This document shows, piece after piece, positions 8,162-18,894 of a stretch of 64,000 nucleotides of DNA. This DNA comes from Mycosarcoma maydis (Eukaryota; Basidiomycota; Ustilaginomycetes; Ustilaginales). A program made the position numbers and the translations under genes. The first letter of the stretch is position 1; each line of letters starts with the position of its first letter. Below the pieces are notes generated by a model, which saw only the letters and a list, made by a program, of their open reading frames with translations, had not been told where the DNA came from and searched no databases. The DNA lies in assembly GCF_000328475.2 (NCBI RefSeq), contig NC_026493.1:186001-250000 (forward strand). The letters run 5' to 3'.

Positions 8162-11100
8162 ATGTCCTTTATCGATCCCAACCCTTCGTCCACCATCGCT
8201 GCGCGCTCAAACCACACTCAGAATAGGGGCGCTGGCGTCCACATTCTCGGCACACCTGCCAGCGCCACCAGCAGCATCGATGCTTCCTCGCCTCGCATCG
8301 CCACCTCGTCATTCTCGTCCAACACCGTCGATCCCTCCTCCACTCCTCGCTCTCGCCTTTTCTCATCTGGCCGCAAGTCTCCAGATCCCTTTCGTCGTTT
8401 TCGACGTCTCTCTTCCTCCAACTCGCTCCGCCTCGCTTCGGCTCCTGCCGCGCAAGACGCTTGTCAGTCTTTCGACTCGCACCAGAGCCACTACTCTGCG
8501 TACTCGGACACCACCATCCCCGTCTACCCCTCTAACACTCAGCGTGCTGCTTCCCCAACGCCTGCAGACACTTTACGTTTGGCTCCTCCGCCTCGGCCTT
8601 GCTCCTCCACCAAACCTGCCTTTCATCGACCAAAACGCGCAAAGTCGTCCAGCATCTCGATTCTTTCCACCGGCTTGGGCTTACTCTCCAGAGACAGCCG
8701 TCTTGATCCCTCGTCAGCTACAGACGTTCGTCATCGACACCGCAAAAGCGCTTCCCTATCCGGCTCAGACGTCGATTTCTCAGCATCAGCGCTAGAGTCA
8801 AAGCGTGCTGCTACTCCTCAGCCATCCATGATTCGTCCCGCTTCCCCCTCGCCGTCTCTCTCCGAATGCATCTACTCCATTCAGCACGATACCACCTCCT
8901 CACCTCCACCTCTACCGCTGAGCCCTCCTCTGCATCAGTCCAAGCAGCACAAGCAGGCATGGTACCAAGCACAACAAAAGACCATCCAGCTCGATAACCC
9001 CTACAATCGCCAGAAGCACCATCCACACTCGGACACCGCCCAGCTATTTCCACTCAACGTTGCTGTTCCAGAGCACACCGACCGTGGCCGTGGCTCGCCT
9101 ACCGCTTCGCGCTCTCCTCGGCCCATCGTCGAGACCTTTCTCTCCGAACAAGAGATGCTCGATGCCGGCATTCACATCATCCGACGACGCCACGACGACC
9201 CATCAGCAACTCCGCCCAGCTCCAAAGACTCGCCTCGTCTAGCTACACCGCGTCTTCACGATCAATCCACAATGCCTCTCCTGCCACCGCGTCTGTATGG
9301 ATCAGAACATCCGGATTTCCTCGAGTTCATCGATTCGCCCGTCGACAGCAACCAGCCTAGCCCCCTGCTCGACCAGCTCCTCGATCCACCCGCCTCGTCT
9401 GCACAATTTCAGCGTGCACTTTCCCGCTCTCATAACAAGTCTAGCAGCGGCAGCCTGTCCGTCTCATCCGGCGGATCCACCGATTACCTGCCACACGAGG
9501 CAGCTTCACTCAACAATGGCAGTACCGGCAGTCTGAGCAGCGGCAGTAAACACTCCTTCTCCTTCACCAAACTCAGGCGTGCAGCTACAAAGCCCACCAA
9601 TTCCACCAACCCGTCTCATTCTTCCACCGCCAATTCTTCCAATGAGGACGTGAGCGGTACGAGAACATTCCTCTTTCCACCGCGCAACCAGTCCGCGAAC
9701 CATCAAAACCAATCGCAGCAGCACCCTGGGTCGACTGCCAGCCTCGCTGCGCCTGGCTCTCTCACGCCAGGCCCTGGCTCGTCGGCATCGCCTTTCCTGA
9801 ACAAGCACTCTGCAACCGTCGGACGCGCCTCGCGCAGCATCGCTCTCGGTAACGGCGATACTGCCAAAAAAGGTCTGGCGCAAGTGTTCAACAGCAGAAG
9901 CATCTCAGCTGCCACAGCGCGTCCATCGTCCTCTACTGGCAGCATCTACCAGCTTTCAGCTACCAACGGTAATCCGCCTGCCAAACCACCCAGGCCCAGA
10001 CCTAGCTTGTTAGCCGCTTTCCCGCGTTCCGGCGGAGGCAGTGCCTCGTCGCTAGGCTCCATCTCCGCACCCAACACGGCTTCAGTTCAAGCAATGCACG
10101 ACTCAAACAGAGGCAACGCTGGTAGTGCACAAGATATGCTGCTACACCCACCTGCGAGTGCAGGCGCAGACATTGGCATCGGCATCTACAGCGACATTGC
10201 TCATTCGCAGTCGCAGGAAGCTGTCGCCGAAGCCAGACTGGATGCAGAGGCTCTGCGTGCGTCTGCAGCTACACCGTTGCCCCCGCCGCGAAGGCTGAAT
10301 CCACCGCGCGTCGGTGGTGGCGGTGGCCCCGCCTACCAGGCGTACTCACAGTACACCTCTCCCGCTATGGCACGATCCGCTTCGGCTGGTGGACCCAGCG
10401 GTGTCGTTGGTGCCTTGGGACACGTTGGTCAGTTTGGTGCCGCCATGGGCAAGAAAGGTTGGGACTTTATGAAGACACTCCAAACTTCAAATCACACTGC
10501 TGGTGCGGGTGCTACTTCTGGCCGAGCCGGTGGCGCTACCATCGCTTACAATCCTGGCTATCAAATTGGTCGCAACGCCACTGCCAATGCGGCTTCAAGT
10601 GCTGCCGAGAACGAAGCGACGCGACAGTGGTTGTCACTCCTCGATCGAACTGATCTAAACATGGCACCAACAAGCAGCGATAGCGTTTTTTGGTGCTCCC
10701 CTCAAAGACGCCGTACTGCGATCGCGTCTCTCGAGCTCGCTTGCGAGGCAAACAACAACGACGACGAACACCTCGACGTTCCTGACCTGGGCCAAGAATT
10801 CAGCGCCAACTTTCTCGATTCGCCTGGCGTCACTCCACGCGCCTCTGTCGCTGTGACGGCGGCAAAGGTGCCCTTGAGTCGCGAGCAAGCACGCCATCTG
10901 TACCTGCCGCGCGTCGTAGTGCGATGCATTGAAAGTCTGGAAAAGTGGGGTCCATCCGAAGAAGGAATCTATCGGATTAGCGGACGTAGCAGTCATACCT
11001 CAAAGCTGCGTGCTCACTTTTCGGATCCGCGCAACGACCTTTGTCTCGACGAGATCAATCCTGCCGATATTGACATCAATTCCGTGTGCAGCTTGCTCAA

Positions 11101-12508
11101 GATCTACCTTCGCGAGCTCCCGGAACCGCTCATCCCGCTAACGCAGAGTCAACTGCTCGACCAGGCCGTAGCGCGCTTGCTCTGCGAATGCCGAGACGCA
11201 ACCGACGCCAACGCCGACGCCGATGCCGGCGCAAGTGCAAGTGCAAGTGCAGGCAAAGTAACCGAGGCGCGAGTCGCTCAACTCGCTTCCGATAGCGTGG
11301 CTGCCGAGCTGTGTCCGCTGATGCGGCAGCTCGGTGTGTACAACTGGTATCTACTCCGCGAGCTCATCCATCATCTCGGCATGCTAGCACAACCCGAGGT
11401 GGTAGCAAGTACAAAGATGCCGATCAGCAACCTGACGCTGGTGCTTGCACCTACGCTGAGCATCTCGCTAGCAGTGTTGCAAGTGATGGTGCGACATGAG
11501 GAGGTGATTTTCAGTGGACCGGTTCCGAACGAAGATGGCGCGGCTGGAGCTCTTGTCGAGAGCGTAGCTGCACTCGAGCGTGAGCGCTTCAAGGCTCAGC
11601 CACCACCTAGACCAGCCAAGCCGGCCAAACTGAGTTCGCCGAGCAGGCTGCCCATCATGGTTCGCAAGCGCGCCTCGTCGATGGGGTTGACAGCGCTGCT
11701 TTCGTCGCCCTCTCGCAAAGGCGCCGCAGAATCGTCGGCGAGATCGCATCGTCGAACACCGAGTGCTACGCCGTCGATCGAGTTGCCAGCTTACCTTGCT
11801 CAAGCCGCGGCGGCTGTGGACCCGGCTGTTGCATCTGTTGCCTCGCCGACACGTGCAGTAAAGGCGGATGGCTACGAACGGCCGTCGACGTCGTTGGGCC
11901 ACTTTGCAGAACTTGGCGATTCGCGCACGCCGTCGTCCGCCAATCCCGCGCTCAGCCGAGATCGATTCCGAGGCTCGCGCGATGCAGCGTTGCGCTTCGA
12001 CGCTCTCGCTCTGGATGACGACCAATCTCGTCACCAGCGCACACGCGCTTGTGCTCGAGACTCGACGCCGATCGCGCGATACTATGCACGCATGAGACAG
12101 CAGCCTCAACATGAACTTGAAAGCGAGCGCGCCAAAACGCCGATGGCAACGCCGATAGCAACGCCGATAGCAACGCCGATAGCAACGCCGATGGCACCTT
12201 CGGCTTCGCTGCCGATTCTCTCACACACATCCGCCAAGCGTTCAGTAGATTGCTCGCTGTCGCCCAAGCTCGACGCAAGCGATGCGCGCATCGCAAGCAG
12301 CGGGCGCACTTCGGCACTCGACCGACCACGACCGCCGACGTCGGGATCAGCGAGCTTCTTCGCCGCCAAGAGCAGGAGGCAGGATTCCACGAGCGTCCGC
12401 AAGCACGCTCTGCCCTCGGCCATTCCACTGGCGCACCAGATGCGCGAGCAGCACACGCCGACGCCGACGCCGACGCCGATGCTCAACTCTGTCAACAAGT
12501 CTCCCTAG
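8162..12508 (+). CDS. RhoGAP-domain protein, large
   Basis: Intronless, 1448 residues. The first 900 residues are low-complexity (Ser, Pro, Thr, Ala) with phosphorylation-rich character. The RhoGAP domain spans roughly residues 903-1125: PRVVVRCIESLEKWG, then EEGIYRISG (the Arg is the catalytic arginine finger), VCSLLKIYLRELPEPLIP, and KMPISNLTLVLAPTL. The protein is expected to accelerate GTP hydrolysis on Rho/Rac/Cdc42 GTPases, controlling polarity and actin. The catalytic domain has an inserted Ala/Asp-rich loop (about 11190-11260). The C-terminal tail contains a run of 12-bp repeats encoding TPIA units (12143-12195) and a TPTPTP tract near the stop. No PH, BAR or LIM domain was recognised, so the orthologue is unclear. 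Confidence 0.85.
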   Translation: MSFIDPNPSSTIAARSNHTQNRGAGVHILGTPASATSSIDASSPRIATSSFSSNTVDPSSTPRSRLFSSGRKSPDPFRRFRRLSSSNSLRLASAPAAQDACQSFDSHQSHYSAYSDTTIPVYPSNTQRAASPTPADTLRLAPPPRPCSSTKPAFHRPKRAKSSSISILSTGLGLLSRDSRLDPSSATDVRHRHRKSASLSGSDVDFSASALESKRAATPQPSMIRPASPSPSLSECIYSIQHDTTSSPPPLPLSPPLHQSKQHKQAWYQAQQKTIQLDNPYNRQKHHPHSDTAQLFPLNVAVPEHTDRGRGSPTASRSPRPIVETFLSEQEMLDAGIHIIRRRHDDPSATPPSSKDSPRLATPRLHDQSTMPLLPPRLYGSEHPDFLEFIDSPVDSNQPSPLLDQLLDPPASSAQFQRALSRSHNKSSSGSLSVSSGGSTDYLPHEAASLNNGSTGSLSSGSKHSFSFTKLRRAATKPTNSTNPSHSSTANSSNEDVSGTRTFLFPPRNQSANHQNQSQQHPGSTASLAAPGSLTPGPGSSASPFLNKHSATVGRASRSIALGNGDTAKKGLAQVFNSRSISAATARPSSSTGSIYQLSATNGNPPAKPPRPRPSLLAAFPRSGGGSASSLGSISAPNTASVQAMHDSNRGNAGSAQDMLLHPPASAGADIGIGIYSDIAHSQSQEAVAEARLDAEALRASAATPLPPPRRLNPPRVGGGGGPAYQAYSQYTSPAMARSASAGGPSGVVGALGHVGQFGAAMGKKGWDFMKTLQTSNHTAGAGATSGRAGGATIAYNPGYQIGRNATANAASSAAENEATRQWLSLLDRTDLNMAPTSSDSVFWCSPQRRRTAIASLELACEANNNDDEHLDVPDLGQEFSANFLDSPGVTPRASVAVTAAKVPLSREQARHLYLPRVVVRCIESLEKWGPSEEGIYRISGRSSHTSKLRAHFSDPRNDLCLDEINPADIDINSVCSLLKIYLRELPEPLIPLTQSQLLDQAVARLLCECRDATDANADADAGASASASAGKVTEARVAQLASDSVAAELCPLMRQLGVYNWYLLRELIHHLGMLAQPEVVASTKMPISNLTLVLAPTLSISLAVLQVMVRHEEVIFSGPVPNEDGAAGALVESVAALERERFKAQPPPRPAKPAKLSSPSRLPIMVRKRASSMGLTALLSSPSRKGAAESSARSHRRTPSATPSIELPAYLAQAAAAVDPAVASVASPTRAVKADGYERPSTSLGHFAELGDSRTPSSANPALSRDRFRGSRDAALRFDALALDDDQSRHQRTRACARDSTPIARYYARMRQQPQHELESERAKTPMATPIATPIATPIATPMAPSASLPILSHTSAKRSVDCSLSPKLDASDARIASSGRTSALDRPRPPTSGSASFFAAKSRRQDSTSVRKHALPSAIPLAHQMREQHTPTPTPTPMLNSVNKSP

Positions 12509-12642
12509 AAATGCGAATCGACCAGGTCTGCACACACTTTACACACAGCGTAGATGCACGAGGTGATGAATGGATGTGCTTGGTAAATGTGGTAGAAGGA
12601 TGAATGGTGCATGGTGAATGGTGGATCGAGTGAGGGAAGCGG
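12509..12642. other. Short convergent spacer
   Basis: 134 bp between the stop codons of RhoGAP (plus) and UTP14 (minus). It must hold both 3' ends. No other feature is seen. Confidence 0.5.
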
Positions 12643-13543
12643 TCAGAACTTTCTGAGGATCGGGGTGATGAGTTTTCCGGGTTTCTTCGAGACCCTGGCG
12701 AGGTTGAGGCGTTGGGATTCGATGCGCGTGTTCCATTCCTTGCCCAGTGGTTGGGCGAGCGAGGCTTGGTATTGGGCGATGGACGTGTAGGGGTAGGGGA
12801 GCGTGGATGTGCGGAACTTGTCTTGTTTCTTGTCGCGTTTTTCCGAGATGATGACGTGTGCGAGGTGGGCGTCTTTGCGTTGCGCCGGGGCGATTCCGGC
12901 GATCGTCTTGAGGTGCGGGTGGTTAGATGAGCGCCGGATGCCTTTGCCGGTCCAGGAGCCCCAGCCGGGTAGGCGTGTGTCGACCGACTTGCTCGCGTCC
13001 GCAGTGGCAATTGCTTGTTTCTCAGCAACAAACTCCGAGACTACATCGTCATGTGCAAATGCATCAGCAACAAGATCCCGTTGCTCCAGTGCTCGTCGAT
13101 CACGACGCGGTTTCGCAGCATCGCAGACCCGCTTCGCCAACTCATCGTCCGCATCAGCATTTCCAAGTCGCGACGACAAATCGATCGAAATCGCCTCGTC
13201 ACTCCGTCGTGCCGCATTGGCAGATGCACTTTTGGCCGCAGCCTTGGTCGCGCGCAATGCCGACTTGGATGCCGCCGCGTGCGACGACGTCGCGTGCGAC
13301 AAGACAGATTCATTCTTCTTGCGTGACAACTTGGTCGCTTGTCCGTCAGACGAGATCGTGAGCCACGGATTCGAAGAGTCATCATCATGGTCGACAGTGT
13401 CGATCAGAGGGTTCGTTTTCGTTTTCGTTTTCGTCTTGGCTTCGCTTCGCGTTCGCTTGTCTATCGTGGTGTTGCCTCGGACTTGCACATCGCTCAAACT
13501 TGCGTTGCCCGGCGCCGTAGTGTCGGCGGACGAACGTCGTTGA

Positions 13544-13588
<45 letters not shown>

Positions 13589-15813
13589 AAATCAGAGCTG
13601 TCCGCCTTGTTAGACACTTTGGCACTTGGCACCACAGCTGTGGAGGCAGTCGACGACGCGGCGCGCCCATACATCGCACGCCCTTTGTTGCCCTGCACGT
13701 AGGTTGAGCTGCCACTTTGGCCATCCTTGGTGTTCTTGGCAGTCACAGCTTGACGCACGTCTTGCTCGCCACTGCCCTCGTTTCCGTTTCCGTTTTCGGT
13801 TTCGGTTTCGTTTTCGTCACCGTCACCAGTCAGCGCCTGCATCTCGCTCACAAAGTCATCCACCTCACCGCGAATGTGCGCATATTGCCTTTCGCGAGCG
13901 TCTTTCATAAACTTCATGTTGTAAACGCCCTTTTTGCCGCCGACTCGTTCGAATTCGGCTTCATCCTTTCGTCGTTTCGCTTCTTGCTTGGCTTCGAGCG
14001 CTTCGAGTTCGTCAAACGCGTCTCGGACTACCTGCTGCTCGTCGTCATGGTGGCCATCGGCGTCTCGAGTGACATGAGAATCGCCGTCCGACTCGGAATC
14101 ATCACGTATCTCGCGACCTTGGATCTTGCTGCGCAGCTCGGCACCGTGTCGAAGTTGAGCTTCAATCTCGTTGCGTGCTTGCTGGTTGTGTTCGCCGTGG
14201 CGCGACGAAAGGATGTTCTTGGCCCACTTGGATGTGTTTTTGTGTTTCAGCGTCGCACGTTCGCGTGCTCGTTCGCGTTCGGCTTTCAGACGCTCTTGCA
14301 TCTCGTGGTCTGAATCCAAGTCTTCCTGATCCGAGTCTAGCTGGTTGATCTGCTCCTTGAGTCGCTCTTTTTCTTTGCGATGGATTTTGCGGTACGCTTT
14401 ACTCTTGATCTTGCTCACGCGCTTGGCTTTCTGCTCGGCACGGAACATGAGCATGCGCATACGTCGCAACTCGTCGCGCCTGGCGCGCGCTTCTTGCGGA
14501 TCGAGCTTGTTCATGGCAAGATCTTCTTGTTGGGCTAGCTGTTTTTCGGTCAAGCCGCCCTCGGTGAGCATAGCGGCGATCGAAGCTTCCATGTCGTTGT
14601 CGGGAGTAAATGTGGCAACCAAGCCTGAAGTGGACGCTTTCGTCACCGCCGGCTTTTGCAGCGGAAACGAAAGGTGCTCAGCATCACGCAGACGATTGAT
14701 GGTAGGTTGCCAGCCTTGCACCTCGTCGCGTGTGATCGAGTAGGCACCTTGCCTGTCCAGTCGATCTTGCACTACCGAGGGGAGCGGAGCCGGAAGTGCT
14801 CCTCCGCCCTTTTTGGACGCAGCTGGCGCGTTCGAGGAGCCAGACTTGGAGTTGGCGAGAAGCTTGGTGTTTTTGCGTACGTCGGCAAAGTCGATGTTGG
14901 ACGAGAGTGGGTCCATAAAATCCTCGAGGCGAAGAGTGGAGCCAGAGTGTGCTGCGGCAAACTCGGTCTCAGGAATAGCCTCGGTGCGTTCGGACAGAAC
15001 ACGACGAGGGCGCTTTGACGAAGGCTCAGCATCCGAGCCGGCTTCGGAATCCAAATTGGCAGTGGTGCGCTTGGAGCCAGCGGCAAACGACTCGATGTGC
15101 TTGGCGAGCTTACTGCTGCTCTGATCATTTTCTTCATCTGATGCGTCCACGTCGTCGTTGTCGTCGTCGGACGATTCGGAGCCAGCGTCGAGCATGCGAG
15201 ATAGATCCATCATTCCATCGTCGTCTCCGTCGTCGCTCTGTTCGTCTTGATCTTCTTCCTTGTCGGAGTCCATCGTTGAACGTTTGTTGCTCTTGGCTCC
15301 TTGACCGAAGGACCATCCTTGAAACTTTTCTTCGTCGCTCTCGCCGAAAGCTTCATCCGAATCGAGCTCCTCGTCGCTTCCCTGAATGCTGTTGTTCAGC
15401 TCGTCGTCCGAATCGAACACCTTGGGTCCAATTGGCGTAGCGTCACTATCATCGCTCTCTTGTTCGTCATCCTCTGGATCTTGATCATCATCTGCACGTC
15501 GTCTCGGCTGCTTGCCCTTAGCCTTGGAAGGTAAATCTGCGTAATCATCCGCCTTCATACCGGCAAGAGCACGCCGAGCGCCTTTGGTCTGCTTGGAGCT
15601 AGCCGAGGAGGAAGCTTGCGCATAGTCGTATACGTCGTGCAGGCTTTTTGGACCGGCATTTGTGGAGTCGGATGAGCGACGAGTGCGCCTAGATTTGGAG
15701 TTGCCACCGGAAGAGTAGGCTGCTGAGGAGAATGGTACAGAGGAACTGACGTTGGCGCCCCCTCGACGACCACCGCTACGACCACCGCCGGTGCCTGTGG
15801 AGGCACGCGCCAT
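12643..15813 (-). CDS. UTP14: U3 snoRNP-associated protein UTP14
   Basis: Intronless, 1056 residues from the ATG at 15813; the frame is open upstream to 15954, but that part is encoded by heptamer repeats. The diagnostic segment LPGWGSWTGKG lies in the C-terminal third, followed by DKKQDKFRTSTLPYPYTS and a conserved basic end. Central features are also family-like: highly charged, Asp/Glu-rich N-terminal half with nuclear-localisation-like basic stretches, and long Lys/Arg/Glu helices around RMRMLMFRAEQKAKRVSKIK. UTP14 is a component of the small-subunit processome; in yeast it activates the helicase Dhr1 to release U3 snoRNA from pre-18S rRNA. A run of about 14 glutamines is encoded by CTGTTG repeats (plus strand 13545-13588). 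Confidence 0.92.
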
Positions 15814-16531
15814 GATTGTGTGAGAGAAAACAGAGATTACGCAAGAGCTGGTTGCGGTGTGGTGGTGGATCGATCTGAATGATGGAGTAGAAAGAGGATG
15901 GCGATGGCAACCCAAAGCGCCAATCGTGAATCGTGAATCACCAATGCGAATCACGAATGTGAATCACGAAGGAAATTTTGTTTTCGCCCTTTTCGCACTT
16001 TTGATTTCAATTCACGATTCAGCAGCACACGCATAAGCGCGAAGCCATTCGTTACATATTTTTTGTAATCAAAGGGTCCTCGAGAAGAGCTGATTTGTAT
16101 GTTAATTTTTTTCGTCCACATGTGGAGTCCATCTTATTAGTATTATTATATTATTATTATTATTTTGTTTTTGTTTTTGTTTTTTTTTTTTGGTCGCGTT
16201 CACGGTTTGCGTTTTTTTGTTGTTGTTTCTTCTCAGCTGCGAAATTTGGCCTTTGTGGAAGGCGACACACTCTGACTGACGAGTGTCATTGGAAGAAGAA
16301 CTTTTGTTGTACAAGTTGGCTGTCAACCTCACTCTCGTCCTCGCTGTTGGCATCATCATCTATCTCCACTCCTCTCGCATTGATATCGGCGGTGTACGAA
16401 CAGGACACGACGATCCGATAGGTGGCACGAACGACTGCCCACCGTAGGCGCATCCAGGCATCCATCTGCCATACGAATCGCTTCGTTGTCTGTATCACAC
16501 AATCAGCTGCGCTGCTGCCCTACATCTCATC
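15814..16531. other. Divergent promoter with heptamers and T-rich tract
   Basis: Spacer between the divergent UTP14 and NIP7 start codons. Heptamer copies lie at about 15922-16020. A very T-rich segment with TTATTA and TTTTTG runs covers about 16105-16235, and a pyrimidine-rich stretch precedes the NIP7 ATG. No gene is seen. Confidence 0.5.
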
Positions 16532-17074
16532 ATGCGACCTCTCACGGAAGAAGAGACAAAGACGCTCTTTGAGAAGCTCGCCAACTATGTGGGCAAAAAC
16601 CTAGTCAACCTCATCGACCGACCCGATGAACCTCACGTGTTCCGCTTGCACCGCGATCGTGTCTACTACGTTTCGGAATCGTCGATGCGACTCGCCATCT
16701 CAATCGCACGTCCCAACCTCATGTCTTTGGGTACCTGTTTCGGCAAGTTTAGCAAGACAGGCAAGTTCCGGCTGCACGTCACGGCGCTCGACTACCTGGC
16801 ACAATATGCAAAGTACAAGGTGTGGATCAAACCTAATGGCGAATTGCCGTTCCTGTACGGCAATCATGTGGTCAAGGCGCACTTGGGGAGGATCACAGAT
16901 GATACACCGGAACACGCGGGGGTGGTGGTGCTGAGTATGAGCAATACCCCCTTGGGATTCGGTGTGACGGCGAGAAGTACGGTGGATACGAGAAAGCAGG
17001 ATCCCACCAGTATCATCGTTTTCCACCAGGCAGATGTGGGAGAGTACTTGCGCGACGAAGATACCCTCTTCTGA
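16532..17074 (+). CDS. NIP7: 60S ribosome biogenesis factor NIP7
   Basis: Intronless, 180 residues, the usual length of the family. It opens with [21 protein letters not shown] and contains [12 protein letters not shown], then [26 protein letters not shown], all hallmark NIP7 segments. The C-terminal half ([23 protein letters not shown]) is the PUA RNA-binding domain. NIP7 binds pre-60S particles and is needed for 27S pre-rRNA processing. The ATG at 16532 gives the exact expected N-terminus. Confidence 0.95.
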   Translation: MRPLTEEETKTLFEKLANYVGKNLVNLIDRPDEPHVFRLHRDRVYYVSESSMRLAISIARPNLMSLGTCFGKFSKTGKFRLHVTALDYLAQYAKYKVWIKPNGELPFLYGNHVVKAHLGRITDDTPEHAGVVVLSMSNTPLGFGVTARSTVDTRKQDPTSIIVFHQADVGEYLRDEDTLF

Positions 17075-17807
17075 TCCGCATCCGCATCCCGCCTCTTCGA
17101 CTAAAGTGCTATGCCCAATTGAGCATCTTAGGCCCGTCCTGCGCCGCCAAAGACGAAAAAAAAGGATACGTGCTTTCCGTCTCACCACCTCCGTCTTGTT
17201 CCAGTTTTGTTTTCCTTTGCCACTTACAACTGTTGTACTTTTAGTCCTTGCTGAGGGTTTTCATCAACAAACCATCCAGCATCCACAGATTGCTTGCGTG
17301 TTCGGTTGTGAATCACGAATGAGGATCCACATTCATGTCCTGTCTTTGCTGCTCGAGACAAGTGTAGCACACTGCCGAAACCTCACAGAAAACAAAATCC
17401 AACGTGCAACCACGAACAACGAACCATCAACCACGAGCCACGAACACGCAAAAAGGCGTTTGGAGCGACTTGTGTGACGTGCTGCGATACACAATTTGTG
17501 AATCGTGAATCGTGAATTTGATGGGTGATTTCACGTTGGTCGTTGGCCGATAATTGACGTGAGCTTGCGTGTTGGTTTGCGACAAGCTCGTCATTGCTCG
17601 ACTCTTGCAGCTTACCCTATAACTAGCTGGCCTCTCGATACATCGTGCTCGATCAACTTGTTCGCTTGCAATCCTTGACTTGCGTCGGTAGAGTGTCGTT
17701 CGTCTGTTTGTCTTTCCTTACCTGCGCATGCCATCGAAATTACACACGCCTCACGCTCCACACTCCACGCTCTGCGCTCGCCACTTCCAATCCGGTGATC
17801 CGTCAAG
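17075..17807. other. Intergenic spacer
   Basis: Probable NIP7 3' region followed by a C/T-rich promoter of the cystinosin gene. Heptamer copies occur at about 17300-17320 and 17498-17518. No gene is seen. Confidence 0.5.
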
Positions 17808-18740
17808 ATGGCGGTCATCTCGCGCACGATAGCCTCGACGATTTCACGCGTGGCTGGACGGCAGCCATCTTGGATTCTCACCTCGCTCTCGCAGCTGCTA
17901 GGGTGGATCTACACGCTTGCGTGGTCGCTGTCGTTCTATCCACAAGTGATTCACAACTACACGCACCGTTCCACAGTCGGGCTCTCGACGGATTTCGTGT
18001 TTCTGAATGCGCTAGGACACACGTCGTATCTCGTGTATAACGCTCTGCTCTATCTGTACGAGCCGGTTCGACGCGCATATCGTAAGACGCACTCTGGGAG
18101 GGACAACGTCGTGCAATTCAACGACCTCATCTTCTCGCTCCACGCAGCATTGCTTGCTCTGATCACGCTGGCGCAATACCTCGTCTACAAGAAGCCAAAT
18201 CAACACGTCTCACGAAGCGTTCAGCTTTCGCTGGCAGCTACGTTGACTGTCGTCGTCTTGCTAGCTGGTGCAAGGCGCTTGAAGCTCGTTTCATGGCTCG
18301 ACATTGTGGCTTGTGCTTCGACGATCAAACTCGGCGTGACGTTGACAAAGTATCTACCGCAGATCAAGCTCAACAGGGATCGACAGAGTACCGATGGGTT
18401 TGCCATCGAAAACGTTCTCTTGGATCTTACAGGTGGCGTGCTCAGCTTAGCACAACTGATCATCGACGCCGTTTGGATCCAGCACAGCTGGTCCGACGTC
18501 ACCGGCGATTGGGGAAAGCTAGGCTTGGCTCTCTTGAGCATCGCTTTCGATATCATCCTCACGTGGCAGCATTATGCGCTATACGCCCATCCACACCTCG
18601 ATCACGAGCACCACCACCATGTCGACCCAGATCAAGTGCATTACACCCACCCCGCATACGCCTCCACATCCTCCAATACTACTTCATCTCCACCGTCCAA
18701 TGATGAAAACGCCACCGAATCGTCATCGCTACTCGGATAG
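17808..18740 (+). CDS. Cystinosin homologue (PQ-loop lysosomal/vacuolar cystine-proton symporter)
   Basis: Intronless, 310 residues. Two PQ-loop motifs are visible: SFYPQVIHNY at about residues 43-52 and KYLPQIKLN at about 181-189. Between and around them are about seven hydrophobic segments, the topology of cystinosin. The phrase TVGLSTDFVFLNALGHTSYLVYN is the conserved first-repeat region, and QSTDGFAIENVLLDLTGG the second. The family (human CTNS, yeast ERS1) exports cystine from lysosomes or vacuoles with protons. A His-rich tail (DHEHHHHVD) and a terminal ESSSLLG, resembling a dileucine-type sorting signal, follow. The gene is convergent with SNU66 (155 bp between stops). Confidence 0.9.
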   Translation: MAVISRTIASTISRVAGRQPSWILTSLSQLLGWIYTLAWSLSFYPQVIHNYTHRSTVGLSTDFVFLNALGHTSYLVYNALLYLYEPVRRAYRKTHSGRDNVVQFNDLIFSLHAALLALITLAQYLVYKKPNQHVSRSVQLSLAATLTVVVLLAGARRLKLVSWLDIVACASTIKLGVTLTKYLPQIKLNRDRQSTDGFAIENVLLDLTGGVLSLAQLIIDAVWIQHSWSDVTGDWGKLGLALLSIAFDIILTWQHYALYAHPHLDHEHHHHVDPDQVHYTHPAYASTSSNTTSSPPSNDENATESSSLLG

Positions 18741-18894
18741 TTAAAGACACACCCGCACTCGAGCGCTCTTGGATGTTTTCCGGGTACAAATACACTCACC
18801 ACTTGGATCTGCAATCGACTGCGCCCGCATTGATACAATCGTGAATCATGAACGTCTTCTCGAGTCTCTCGACCGTGTTGCACACCCCCCTACC

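Noticed and set aside
13717..14313. Plus-strand frame opposite UTP14 with hydrophobic residues
   Set aside because: Antisense of charged UTP14 codons; Phe/Val repeats arise from GAA/AAC-type codons.
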